A stretch of DNA of 64,000 bases from Candidatus Nitrosocaldus schleperae (GTDB lineage Archaea > Thermoproteota > Nitrososphaeria > Nitrososphaerales > Nitrosocaldaceae): NCBI GenBank assembly GCA_013538805.1, contig JABXGR010000004.1:1-64000 (forward strand), given 5' to 3'. Below, piece after piece: positions 35,460-44,616 of this stretch. The notes under the pieces are model-generated. The model made no database searches, had not been told where the DNA came from, and saw nothing but the letters and a program-made list of their open reading frames with translations. Position 1 is the first letter of the stretch; each line of letters begins with the position of its first letter. Made by a program: the position numbers and the translations under genes.

Positions 35460-35813
35460 TGGATATGCAAAGTATTGATGGGGATGATGATGCGGTGGCT
35501 GTATGATCTGTGATTAGATTAGCAGAAGTCTGACCCTTTATTTTATAGTGATCAACCATCCTCTTTAATAAGACCCTTTATCAGCATACATTGTACTTGA
35601 AGGATATAATTGATCTAATGCACAAGAGCATTCTTGTATTGTATTGCACTGGGCTAGGACTAGGACTAACAGGATAGGACTAACTAAACTAAGTTCCTCT
35701 ACCGCCATAGAACATCTATACCATGCTTAATCTATCTGCAAGCAAACTGGCTAGTATTCAACAAACAGATACCACGATAGTTTATATAACCTTCCCCCTT
35801 CCCTTAACTCAAA
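35460..35813. other. Intergenic stretch between DPCK and H+-pyrophosphatase genes
   Basis: No convincing gene was found here. A ten-base direct repeat GACCCTTTAT occurs near 35531 and 35570, and GGACTA-rich short repeats lie around 35650-35680. The last 40 bp contain a GTTTATATAAC box at about 35779-35789, the likely promoter of hppA. The function of the repeats is unknown. Confidence 0.4.
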
Positions 35814-37862
35814 ATGAACCTAGATTCTATGCTATCGATAGGGGCATCAGTAGCATCACTAGGAATAGCAGGGGCAATGGCAGTATGGGTTAGCAAGCAG
35901 AGCACTGGGAGCAAGAGCATGATGGAGATAAGCTCTGCTGTTAGGACAGGGGCATCAGCATTTCTTAGGCGTGAATTTATAACCATAATGCCAATAGCAA
36001 TAGGTTTAGCAATAGCCATATCCTTTGCATCTGGCCCATCCAATGGGATAGCATTTGCTGTTGGTGCTGCACTTTCAGCAATAGCAGGGCTAATAGCGAT
36101 GAAGATAACTGTCAAGGCTGCTGTTAGGACTGCTCAAGCAACGACCAAGGGTTTAGGCTATACACTTGTAACAGCATTCAGAGGAGGAGCAACGGTAGGC
36201 CTTGCAATACCTGCAATGGCGCTAATAGGTGTAACACTGCTCTACCTACTCTATGGTGAGCCAATAATGATAGCAGGAGTAGGGATAGGGGCAAGCCTTA
36301 TAGCATTGTTCATAAGGGCAGGAGGAGGGATATTCACAAAAGCAGCAGATCTAGGTGCAGATCTTGTAGGCAAGATAGAGGCTGGGATACCTGAGGATGA
36401 TCCAAGGAACCCTGCTACCATAGCAGATAACGTTGGTGATAACGTTGGTGATGCTGCAGGTATGGGCTCTGATGTATATGAGTCATACATAGTTACGCTC
36501 TTGGCTGCAATGCTCCTAGGTGCACTTGTAGCAGTAGATCCCTTGACAGGATTAGATCAGTACATGCTTGTAGTCTATCCCATAGTGATAGGGGCATCTG
36601 GGCTAGTAGCATCCATCATAGGAGCATTAACAGTAACACCTAGGAAGATAGATGATCCTATGAAGCCCTTGAGTCTAGCATTCATGGTAAGTGCAGGGAT
36701 AGCAATAGCACTAAACCTTATCTTCACTCAACTGCTCATGGGCTCTAGCATGTTAGCAATGACCCTCTTTGCTACAAGTGTTGTTGGTGTACTGCTTGTA
36801 CCGATAATACAGAGGATAACAGATTACTACACAAACTACAAGTATAAACCTGTAAAGGAGATAGGGGAGTCAACTAAATGGGGCTATGCAGCAAACATGC
36901 TTGCTGGCATAATCTCTGGCTTGAGATCAACTATGCCATTCATGATTGCTATAGTTGTTACCCTAGCCATATCATACTCAATAACCTATGCTGTTACTGG
37001 GGATCCTCTCATGGGCATATATGGTACTGCTATAGCAGCAATGGCAATGCTCAGTCTTGCTGGTATAGTGCTCAGCATAGACTCCTTTGGGCCTATAAGC
37101 GATAATGCTGGAGGTATAGTTGAGATGACTGGCATGGGCGATGAGAATAGGAAGATAACTGATCAGATAGATGCTATAGGGAATACAACGAAGGCAGTAA
37201 CCAAAGGGTTTGCAATAGCAAGTGCTGGTCTTGCAGCATTAGCAATGATACAAGCATTCCAGCATGAGGCAGCAAACATATTCGTTGGTAAGGTTCTGGA
37301 TTACAGTTTAGCAAATCCTAACGTGATAATAGGCTTGCTGGTTGGAGGATTGCTACCATTCTTCATATCAAGCCAGTTGATTGCTGGAGTTAATAGGGCT
37401 GCGATGAGGCTTGTTGATGAGGTTAGGAGCCAGTTCAAGAATAATCCAGGCATACTTGAGGGGAAGGCTAAACCAGATTATGCTAAATGCATAGATATTG
37501 CTACAGCAGCGAGCATAAAGCAACTCTTCCAGCCTGCAATTATAACTGTAGCAGCACCTATAGTGCTTGGCGTACTACTAGGTCCAAGTGCAGTTGCTGG
37601 CATACTAATGGGTGCTGTTGTTAGTGGGATATTCCTTGCATATCATATGGCAAACAGTGGAGGGGCATGGGACAATGCAAAGAAGTATATAGAGATAATA
37701 GGGAAGAAGCATACACCTGAGCATGAGGTTGCTGTTGTTGGCGACCTTATAGGGGATCCGTACAAGGATACTGCAGGCCCTGCTCTAAACACAGTTATAA
37801 AACTGCTCAACACTGTAGCAATAGTCTTCGTGCCTATATTCGTTGGCGTAGTTGGCATCTAA
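35814..37862 (+). CDS. hppA: Membrane-bound proton-pumping pyrophosphatase, K+-independent type
   Basis: The 682-residue integral membrane enzyme couples pyrophosphate hydrolysis to ion transport. The catalytic loop DDPRNPATIADNVGDNVGD near 200 and the later NSGGAWDNAKKYIE match the family. The position that decides ion type reads GNTTKAVTKGFA, with lysine where K+-dependent enzymes have alanine, so the protein should be a K+-independent proton pump. Some 15-16 membrane helices are visible. It recovers energy from biosynthetic pyrophosphate. A TATA-like GTTTATATAAC lies about 30 bp upstream of the ATG. Confidence 0.96.
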   Translation: MNLDSMLSIGASVASLGIAGAMAVWVSKQSTGSKSMMEISSAVRTGASAFLRREFITIMPIAIGLAIAISFASGPSNGIAFAVGAALSAIAGLIAMKITVKAAVRTAQATTKGLGYTLVTAFRGGATVGLAIPAMALIGVTLLYLLYGEPIMIAGVGIGASLIALFIRAGGGIFTKAADLGADLVGKIEAGIPEDDPRNPATIADNVGDNVGDAAGMGSDVYESYIVTLLAAMLLGALVAVDPLTGLDQYMLVVYPIVIGASGLVASIIGALTVTPRKIDDPMKPLSLAFMVSAGIAIALNLIFTQLLMGSSMLAMTLFATSVVGVLLVPIIQRITDYYTNYKYKPVKEIGESTKWGYAANMLAGIISGLRSTMPFMIAIVVTLAISYSITYAVTGDPLMGIYGTAIAAMAMLSLAGIVLSIDSFGPISDNAGGIVEMTGMGDENRKITDQIDAIGNTTKAVTKGFAIASAGLAALAMIQAFQHEAANIFVGKVLDYSLANPNVIIGLLVGGLLPFFISSQLIAGVNRAAMRLVDEVRSQFKNNPGILEGKAKPDYAKCIDIATAASIKQLFQPAIITVAAPIVLGVLLGPSAVAGILMGAVVSGIFLAYHMANSGGAWDNAKKYIEIIGKKHTPEHEVAVVGDLIGDPYKDTAGPALNTVIKLLNTVAIVFVPIFVGVVGI

Positions 37863-37863
37863 T

Positions 37864-38283
37864 CTAACTTATAAACAACCTCAATTCTTTAACACCTTTG
37901 CCCTCATCTACTATGAAGGCTCTGATCTCATCCCCTGCAAGTATAATCCATGGAACAGGGTTGATCTGCATATACCTTAGATCCTTGCCAGATGGATATG
38001 CATTAGAGAATGGGTGTGTATGGAATATCCCAACCAACTCTAGACCATTACTGGTGATGGTCTCGTATGCCTTGATGAGATCCTCATCCCTTATGCTGAA
38101 GCTAATGCTTGATCTATCTGCATTATCAACCTCTATAACCTGCTCTACCCTGTATGTATTTGATGAACCACAAACCTCAACACTACCAGCAAGCAAGGCA
38201 CATGCTTCATAAGGGTAAGCCTTCTCTGCCAACCCCTTAAGCATCTCTAACTGCTTGAATGTTATAATCATGCTATCCAACAT
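37864..38283 (-). CDS. JAMM/MPN-domain metalloprotease
   Basis: The 139-residue protein has the zinc JAMM motif: H88-T-H90 followed by S98-x2-D101 in IFHTHPFSNAYPSGKD, with upstream glutamate E26 in PYEACALL. Archaeal members remove ubiquitin-like SAMP proteins from targets or process them for sulfur transfer. It converges with hppA with 1 bp between stops. ATG 38271 is an alternative start. The gene for a target SAMP is not in this window. Confidence 0.9.
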   Translation of the reverse strand: MLDSMIITFKQLEMLKGLAEKAYPYEACALLAGSVEVCGSSNTYRVEQVIEVDNADRSSISFSIRDEDLIKAYETITSNGLELVGIFHTHPFSNAYPSGKDLRYMQINPVPWIILAGDEIRAFIVDEGKGVKELRLFIS

Positions 38284-38343
38284 GCATACTCCATGATGGA
38301 GGAATATAAGTATAGTTAGATAATAAGAGGCAAAGGTGATGTG

Positions 38344-39648
38344 ATGAAGGTAAGGAAGGTAGGTACAAGATTTATAGCAGTTATACGTAAATTACTCATG
38401 ATTACAGATAGGGGAAATGTAATCCTGTTGGTAACTGTTGTTGTTATTGCTATAGGCATAGTTGTAACCACACTTGCAACCATTGGTTCTGGCTTAGGCT
38501 TTGATGCTGGAGAGGGGAGGAGGATAGTAGCAATAGATAGAGAATGGGATGGTAGCATAACAGCAAGGTATGTGAAGGTTAATGATCTGAAGCCAAACTC
38601 CTCTCTACCATTCCTTGATCCATTTGGCAAGACCATGTAGGAGTTCTACAAGGTTGCAAACCCTAACCCAGCACTACTTGCTAGAATACTTCAGAGCAAG
38701 GATGCTGATGATTATGAGTACTACATGCTTATAAGGCTACCTGAGATGTATGGAGGAGGCAAGGATGCTGATGCTGATGATATCTCATCGTATAGAGCAT
38801 ACAGTAAGATTGGGATAAACATGCTCCAGAAGTGTCTAGTTGGATACAGGGATGATGAGGGTAAGCAGTGGATAGAGGATCCATGCTCTGGCGATATATA
38901 CAGGGTATGGGATGGCTTGGCTATACATGGCTATAGTGCATTCAGCAGTGCTAATGGCTCACCAAATGCACTTGCAATGCTAAGGCTTGGGGTTGATGCA
39001 GATGGTTATATAGTTGCATTCAAGAGCGATAACAGCATAACAGGTGATGGTGTGCCAGGGTATGGTAGGATCATCTCAGGCAAGGATGTGATTGAGAATA
39101 GTAAAGCCATGCTTGATTCTTTGATGAGATACTTTGGCATTGGTATTGATATGCATACGCTTGATGGTTACATACCAACATGTGTAGGGATGCTATGGGA
39201 GTGGATAGATGGTATGGATGAGGGTAAGATGCAGAGAGTTGATTATGTATGGTTAAGTCATAACAGCATCAACGGTATCTCTGGCTACTCATTGAGCATA
39301 TTCAACCTTGAGAGATACCCCATCTTGAGGTTAGAGCAGGAGCATGAGGATACAGCATTAGCCATAATAAATGAGGATACAGCATTAGCCATAATAAACC
39401 TTCTTGGCTACAGTTACGAGCAGTATCAATACAACTGCATGTATGAGAGGAGTGCTTGGAGTATTGATGGCAGATACCACATGCTAATCAGTAGAGGGTA
39501 TATTGCTGGAGGCTCACCATGCTTAATATCAGAGCATATGCTCTTTGTATGGTTGCCTGATGATAAAGGGGAAGAGTATCTTATCATAATTAATGGTTAC
39601 ATGTTGAGCAGAGAGGAGATGATTGCTATAGCAAGCCAATTAACCTAA
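38344..39648 (+). pseudogene. Membrane-anchored protein of unknown family, interrupted by an in-frame TAG
   Basis: Codons run from ATG 38344 (one hydrophobic anchor at about residues 26-49) to FGKTM, then a TAG at 38638-38640. The same frame continues without further stops to 39648 (about 336 more codons), starting EFYKVANPNPALLARIL. The frame-keeping and continuous amino-acid character show this was one gene of about 434 codons. It also carries a perfect 27-bp tandem duplication at 39344-39397. It may be a recent pseudogene, a sequencing error, or read through; no pyrrolysine genes are in the window. Family unknown. Confidence 0.7.
39344..39397 (+). repeat. Perfect 27-bp tandem duplication within a broken gene
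   Basis: Positions 39344-39370 and 39371-39397 are identical. Each copy contributes nine residues (EDTALAIIN), so the frame is kept. Its perfect identity indicates that it arose recently, in a gene that also carries a nonsense codon. Confidence 0.9.
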
Positions 39649-39798
39649 TAACTGATCAAAAAGTAGCAAAAAGGCGTTGTTAACCAACCAACTAACCAAC
39701 TAGTGCTACAACTAAGTAATTGTTTGTTCAGCTAGCATTAAACCTATCTACATACCTACATGTTCTCCCTTTTGCCTTGCCTACTTAACTTATCCCTA

Positions 39799-40665
39799 CT
39801 ATCCAGTAATTTCTTTACTGCCCTCTCCCTTCTCAACTACTACAAGCTTGCCCTGCATGTATGAATGAAGTGTGCAGAAGTAGTCATACACCCCTGGTTC
39901 TAGGGTAGAGGTATCTAGTGACCATGTTGAGTTCACGTTTATAACTGGAGAGTTGAAGAACCTAGCAAAGTTTGGATCATCAAAGCCTTTACCACTTGCA
40001 ACTGTATGCACTGATGTATCCATATTCTTCCATACTACAGTAGTACCTCTCTCAACGATAGCCTCATCTGGATCGAAGTCTGGATTACCTTGTATAGCAG
40101 AGTCTAGGAGTATGATTATCTCTACCACTGGTCCTCCTGGTTGGGGTTGCTCAACTCCAACCTCAGCCCCAGGTCTAGCCTGCTCCTCCTGCTCAATTGC
40201 CTGAGTTGGCTGTTGCACTATACTGAATATGGAGAATGTTATGAAGCCCATTAGAGAACCACCTATGAATATTGCTGCTATAGCCTTGACATGCCTACTC
40301 CCCTTGTGCACAGCATAGGATATTGCTGTTGCTGGCACGAATATGAGTAAGAGCGTACCTATAAGAACTGGTAGAGTGCTTACGGTTGAGAGACCAGCGA
40401 GCAAGCCTCCCAATGCAGCAAGTATCCCTGCTATGAATATGGTTGCTGCCTTTGCCTCTTTGCTTCTAGGCAGCCCATCCTTAAGGATGCCAGCAGCAAG
40501 GAGTATCATCCCAAATACCATGGCTATAGCACTTATCGCATGCATCCCCTCAACGAATGTTCTTGCTATCCCTGCCAATGAGAGTATAACGCCTAGCATA
40601 CCAATCACTGTAAGTCCTAAACCTGGCACCATTAACTCCCAGTCACTCAACCGATAGGCATTCAC
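39799..40665 (-). CDS. Multi-helix membrane protein with C-terminal blue-copper (cupredoxin) domain
   Basis: The 288-residue protein has about five hydrophobic helices in the first 155 residues, a Pro/Gln/Glu linker (about 158-180) and a plastocyanin-like domain. Type 1 copper ligands are H220, C264, H267 and M270 in HTVASGKGF and YDYFCTLHSYMQG. It would be an electron carrier held on the outer face of the membrane. Copper electron carriers largely replace cytochrome c in ammonia-oxidising thaumarchaea, which fits. Its partner is not known. The start may also be the ATG at 40632, and the promoter is shared with the divergent PPOX gene. Confidence 0.85.
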   Translation of the reverse strand: MNAYRLSDWELMVPGLGLTVIGMLGVILSLAGIARTFVEGMHAISAIAMVFGMILLAAGILKDGLPRSKEAKAATIFIAGILAALGGLLAGLSTVSTLPVLIGTLLLIFVPATAISYAVHKGSRHVKAIAAIFIGGSLMGFITFSIFSIVQQPTQAIEQEEQARPGAEVGVEQPQPGGPVVEIIILLDSAIQGNPDFDPDEAIVERGTTVVWKNMDTSVHTVASGKGFDDPNFARFFNSPVINVNSTWSLDTSTLEPGVYDYFCTLHSYMQGKLVVVEKGEGSKEITG

Positions 40666-40706
40666 AATGCTTAAATAATAACCTTTGCTTACTACTACTC
40701 ACATAC

Positions 40707-41102
40707 ATGAGCATCCCAGAGAAGGTTGTAGATCTACTCAGGGATAAGAATATAGCGTTCTTTGCTACCATCAGCAGTGATGGTTCCCCTCATGTAGTAC
40801 CAGTATGGGTTGATTTCCATGCTGGCTACATCGTAGTTAATACAACAACAGCAAGAGTAAAGTACAAGAACCTGAAGAGAGATCCTAGGGTAACCATATC
40901 CATAGTTGATAGGAACGATCCTTACAATGCTGCCATGATAAAGGGTAGAGTTGTTGAAGAGGTTACTGGAAGAGAGGCTGAGGAGCATATAGATGCAATG
41001 GCAAAGAAGTACTTGGGCTTAGATAGATTCCCATTCAGGGTTGATGGAGAGGAGAGGGTCATGCTCAAGATAATGGCAGAGAAGGTCGTGCCTATACCAT
41101 AG
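40707..41102 (+). CDS. Pyridoxamine-phosphate-oxidase-fold flavin/F420 protein
   Basis: The 131-residue split-barrel protein has IPEKVVDLLRDKNIAFFATISSDGSPHVVPVWVD, VVNTTTARVKYKNLKRDPRVTIS and ERVMLKIMAEKVVPI, the PPOX class pattern. Family members bind FMN or F420; the VWVD segment and lack of a typical PNPOx tail favour an F420-dependent reductase or a small flavin carrier. F420 precursor genes cofG and cofH are at 4472-6909. It is divergent from the cupredoxin gene, with a 41-bp gap. Confidence 0.85.
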   Translation: MSIPEKVVDLLRDKNIAFFATISSDGSPHVVPVWVDFHAGYIVVNTTTARVKYKNLKRDPRVTISIVDRNDPYNAAMIKGRVVEEVTGREAEEHIDAMAKKYLGLDRFPFRVDGEERVMLKIMAEKVVPIP

Positions 41103-41131
41103 CACTACCCATGCTCTAAATATCTGTTAGA

Positions 41132-41205
41132 GCCTCGGGCGGGATTTGAACCCGCGACCTAGTGCTTACAAGGCACTCGCTCTGACCAGGCTGAGCTACC
41201 GAGGC
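41132..41205 (-). tRNA. tRNA-Thr (anticodon TGT)
   Basis: The reverse strand gives a 74-nt cloverleaf: acceptor GCCTCGG/CCGAGGC, D stem GCTC/GAGC, anticodon stem AGTGC/GCACT with loop CTTGTAA (TGT), and T arm GCGGG/CCCGC. It reads ACA codons. No intron or encoded CCA is seen. Confidence 0.97.
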
Positions 41206-41294
41206 TAGAGGCTTAGTTAGGCTATGCTTAACATCAATACATGCATAATAACCCCTTTATCTAGGTTTAAATCATCCTTGCAAGAGATGATGGT

Positions 41295-41543
41295 ATGCCA
41301 GTGTACAAGGTTAATGTGTTGATAGAGAACAAGCCATACATAAGCGATCCTGAAGGGGATACCATACTCAAGGATCTAGTGCTTAAAGGGGGCTACCACC
41401 AGGTTAGGTCTATAAGGGTTGCAAAGATGCTCAAGGTTGAGGTTGAGGCTAAAAGCGTTGAGGAGGCAAGGGAGATGGTAAGGAGGATGTGCGATGAGTT
41501 GAGGCTATACAACCCCATGTTAAGCATATGTAAGGTAGAGTAA
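41295..41543 (+). CDS. purS: PurS subunit of formylglycinamidine ribonucleotide synthase
   Basis: The 82-residue PurS bridges PurL and PurQ in the three-protein FGAM synthase. Marks are VNVLIENKPYISDPEGDTILKDLVLKGGY and a C-terminal MCDELRLYNPMLSICKVE. A GGTTTAAATC box about 26-32 bp upstream marks the promoter. It is the first of purS-Q-L-F-K-E. The 126-bp gap to purQ carries short AGTAA/AGAGT repeats and a separate promoter. Confidence 0.93.
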   Translation: MPVYKVNVLIENKPYISDPEGDTILKDLVLKGGYHQVRSIRVAKMLKVEVEAKSVEEAREMVRRMCDELRLYNPMLSICKVE

Positions 41544-41669
41544 AGTAAAGTAGAGTAAAGTAGAGTAATATATTGGGATAGCATTTATGCAAAACTAATT
41601 GCTCATCCATCCTACATCTCATAACCCAATTTATCAAGGTATAATAATAGGTTGCATCTAGCATAACAT

Positions 41670-42410
41670 GTGCCTATAAGGATAGGGATAGTTGTATTCC
41701 CTGGGAGCAACTGTGACAGGGATATATACCATATCCTCAAGAATATAATGCGTGTTGATGCTGAGTTCATATGGCACAAGAGGGATGATCTTAATGCTTA
41801 CTACGATGCAATGATAATACCTGGTGGCTTTGCATATGCTGATAGGCTAAGGGCAGGGGTTATAGCAGCATTCAGCCCTGTTATGCAGGTGGTGAAGAGG
41901 TTAGCAAGGGATGGTATGCCAGTACTTGGCATATGCAATGGGTTCCAGATACTAGTTGAGTCAGGCTTGCTCCCTGGAGCATTCATGCGTAATGACTCAT
42001 TAACTTTCATATGTAGATGGACTAGACTCAGGCTAGATGTTGATGGTAGTAGAACACCATTCACACTGCTCCTTGATAAGGGTAGTATAATTAACATACC
42101 TGTAGCAAACCAGGAAGGTAAGTACTACGTTGATGAGGATACGTTAAGGGAGATGGAGAGGAATGAGCAGATAGTATTCAGGTACGAGGATAACCCTAAT
42201 GGTTCGCTCTATGATATAGGAGGGGTATGTAATGAAGAGGGTAATGTTCTTGGGATGATGCCACATCCAGAGAGAGCATGTGAGATTATTCTTGCACCAC
42301 AGCATATGAGTAACTCCATCTTACATGGCTATGGGGATGGCATCATGATATTCAGATCGCTCATATCATACCTGTATGCCAAAGGTGAGCACCATGAGCC
42401 TTACAGATGA
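41670..42410 (+). CDS. purQ: FGAM synthase glutaminase subunit PurQ
   Basis: PurQ releases ammonia from glutamine for PurL. The class I glutaminase triad is visible: the nucleophile Cys in VLGICNGFQIL, and His/Glu in MMPHPERACE. The start is a GTG at 41670; the GGTATAATAATAG box at about 41639-41651 lies near 25 bp upstream, so the transcript may begin at the GTG. It overlaps purL. Confidence 0.94.
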   Translation: MPIRIGIVVFPGSNCDRDIYHILKNIMRVDAEFIWHKRDDLNAYYDAMIIPGGFAYADRLRAGVIAAFSPVMQVVKRLARDGMPVLGICNGFQILVESGLLPGAFMRNDSLTFICRWTRLRLDVDGSRTPFTLLLDKGSIINIPVANQEGKYYVDEDTLREMERNEQIVFRYEDNPNGSLYDIGGVCNEEGNVLGMMPHPERACEIILAPQHMSNSILHGYGDGIMIFRSLISYLYAKGEHHEPYR

Positions 42411-44616
42411 GGAGATCAGGTACTTGAGGGATGCTATAGCAAGGGAGCCCAATAGTGTTGAGTTGAGCATGGTATCTGCTGAGTGGTCAGAGCACTGCTC
42501 ATACAAATCATCAAAGCCGTATCTGAAGATCTTCAGCACTGAAGGAAGGTATGTGCTTGTAGGTCCTGGATATGATGCTGGAGTACTAGATATAGGGGAT
42601 GGGATGCTCCTTACAGTGCATATAGAGAGCCATAACCATCCATCTGCCGTTGAGCCCTATGGTGGTGCAGCAACAGGCATAGGAGGGGTGATAAGGGATA
42701 TACTCAGCATGGGTAGTAGACCAATAGCATTGCTTAATGCTTTAAGGTTTGGGGATATAAGGCATGATAACCATGCAAGGTGGCTCTTCAAGAACGTTGT
42801 TAGAGGGATAGCAGATTATGGGAACTGTATAGGGGTTCCTACGGTTGCTGGAGAGGTAGAGTTTGATGATTCGTTTACAAACTACTGCCTTGTTGATGTT
42901 GCATGCATAGGGATAGCAAGGAGAGATAGGCTTGTTATGCTTAAAGGCGATGCTGATGATCTCATCGTTGTAGCAGGTAATAGGACTGGTAGGGATGGTA
43001 TACATGGTGCATCATTTGCATCAAGGGCATTTGAGGGGGAGGAAGAGGATAGATCTGCTGTACAGATACCAGACCCATTCATGGGCAAACTCCTCATAGA
43101 TGCTACGATGGAGTGTGTAGAGAAGGGATGTGTAAAGGCTATAAAGGATCTTGGGGGAGGAGGGCTTGCATGCTGCCTATCAGAGACTGCTGATAGATTA
43201 GGCAAGGGTATGCTTGTTATGCTTGATGCCCTTCACGTTAGAGAGAGTATGAGCGCTGAGGAGATGATGATATCAGAGTCTCAGGAGAGGATGCTCTACA
43301 TAGTTGAACCATCAAGGCTTGAAGAGTTCAAGGCTATAATGGATAAGTATGAGATACCATACTCAGTGCTTGGAAGGTTAACTGATGATGGTTACCTGAG
43401 CATATACCATGATGGGAAGCAGGTTGCAAGGATAAAGGCTAGCATAGTTGCAAATGCACCTATTGCAAGGCGTAATGCAGTAAAGCCACCATATATAGAG
43501 GAGATAGCAGCAAACTCTAGGAAGCCAGAGATGCCAGAGTATGAGGATGTTGCAGAGATCATCCTTGAACTGCTTGCTGATCCAAGCATAGCAAGCAAGG
43601 AGTGGGTGTACAGGCAGTATGACCATGAGGTTGGGTTAAGGACCGTTGTGAAGCCTGGTTATGCTGATGCCTCAGTGCTTAGGATAGGGCTAAGGCATGA
43701 TAGAGATGATGAGGATGCTGATGGTAAGTACAGGTACATAGCAGTCAAGGTTGATGGTAACTCCAAGCACTGCTACATAGATCCATACAATGGTAGCATG
43801 GGCTGCTTCTCTGAGGCATGCAGGAATGTTGCATGTGTTGGTGCAGAGCCCATAGCAATGGTAGATCATCTCCAGTTTGGTAGTCCAGAGGATGAGCATG
43901 TATTCTGGACATTTATAGAGTCTGTTAGAGGGTTGGCAGATTATGGAAGGTACATGAAGATACCATGCGTTGGAGGCAAGGTGAGTTTCTACAATGAGAC
44001 TAGGCAAGGGGCAATAAAGCCAACCCCTCTTGTATGTGTTGTAGGGCTTGTAGGTGATGGAAGCATGGTTATGAAGGGCCATGCTGGAGATGGTGATATG
44101 CTTATGATCATAGGCTTAACCAAGGATGAGATGGGTGGCTCAGAGTACTATGAGTATATACACTCTACTCTAAGTGCTGATGTACCAAAGGTTGATCTAG
44201 AGTATGATAAGCATGCTAGGGATGCTGTACTTGCACTTGTAAGGTCAGGGCTCCTTACATCTGTACATGACTGCTCCAAAGGAGGTTTAGCAGTTGCTAT
44301 AGCAGAGATGTGTATAGCCTCTGGTATTGGGGCAAGGGTAGAGTTGAGTAATGTGCCTCATACCTGTACAAGGCTTGATGATCTACTCTTCTCAGAGTCG
44401 CACTCTAGGTTCCTTGTATCGTTAAGAAGGGATTATCTTGATGCTGTCAATAGGGTGCTTGCTGATTACCCTGTTCATAAAGCAGTGATAGGAGCATTCA
44501 ATTCAGATTCAGATTCACTCCTACTTGAGTACAAGGGGAGTAGCATAAGTATAAGCATGGATAGCATGCTAGATGCATACTCTAGCATAGCAAGGTTGAT
44601 GGGTCATGGAGGCTAG
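42394..44616 (+). CDS. purL: FGAM synthase large subunit PurL
   Basis: PurL is the ATP-dependent synthetase converting FGAR to FGAM. Marks are SAEWSEHCSYKSSKPYLK, the VHIESHNHPSAVEPYGGAATGIGGVIRDI block, KAIKDLGGGGLACCLSE and VHDCSKGGLAVAIAEM. ATG 42394 is preferred, as it overlaps the purQ stop by 17 bp; an in-frame ATG at 42376 adds six residues. Length is about 740, typical of small PurL. It overlaps purF by 11 bp. Confidence 0.95.
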   Translation: MSLTDEEIRYLRDAIAREPNSVELSMVSAEWSEHCSYKSSKPYLKIFSTEGRYVLVGPGYDAGVLDIGDGMLLTVHIESHNHPSAVEPYGGAATGIGGVIRDILSMGSRPIALLNALRFGDIRHDNHARWLFKNVVRGIADYGNCIGVPTVAGEVEFDDSFTNYCLVDVACIGIARRDRLVMLKGDADDLIVVAGNRTGRDGIHGASFASRAFEGEEEDRSAVQIPDPFMGKLLIDATMECVEKGCVKAIKDLGGGGLACCLSETADRLGKGMLVMLDALHVRESMSAEEMMISESQERMLYIVEPSRLEEFKAIMDKYEIPYSVLGRLTDDGYLSIYHDGKQVARIKASIVANAPIARRNAVKPPYIEEIAANSRKPEMPEYEDVAEIILELLADPSIASKEWVYRQYDHEVGLRTVVKPGYADASVLRIGLRHDRDDEDADGKYRYIAVKVDGNSKHCYIDPYNGSMGCFSEACRNVACVGAEPIAMVDHLQFGSPEDEHVFWTFIESVRGLADYGRYMKIPCVGGKVSFYNETRQGAIKPTPLVCVVGLVGDGSMVMKGHAGDGDMLMIIGLTKDEMGGSEYYEYIHSTLSADVPKVDLEYDKHARDAVLALVRSGLLTSVHDCSKGGLAVAIAEMCIASGIGARVELSNVPHTCTRLDDLLFSESHSRFLVSLRRDYLDAVNRVLADYPVHKAVIGAFNSDSDSLLLEYKGSSISISMDSMLDAYSSIARLMGHGG

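Noticed and set aside
38638-38640. TAG as a pyrrolysine codon
   Set aside because: No pyrrolysine genes or methylamine methyltransferase features are in the window, and the protein resembles none of the Pyl-containing families.
41540-41575. AGTAAAGTAGAG-type short repeats after purS as a regulatory array
   Set aside because: They are short and degenerate, and the purQ promoter at about 41639-41651 explains the region.
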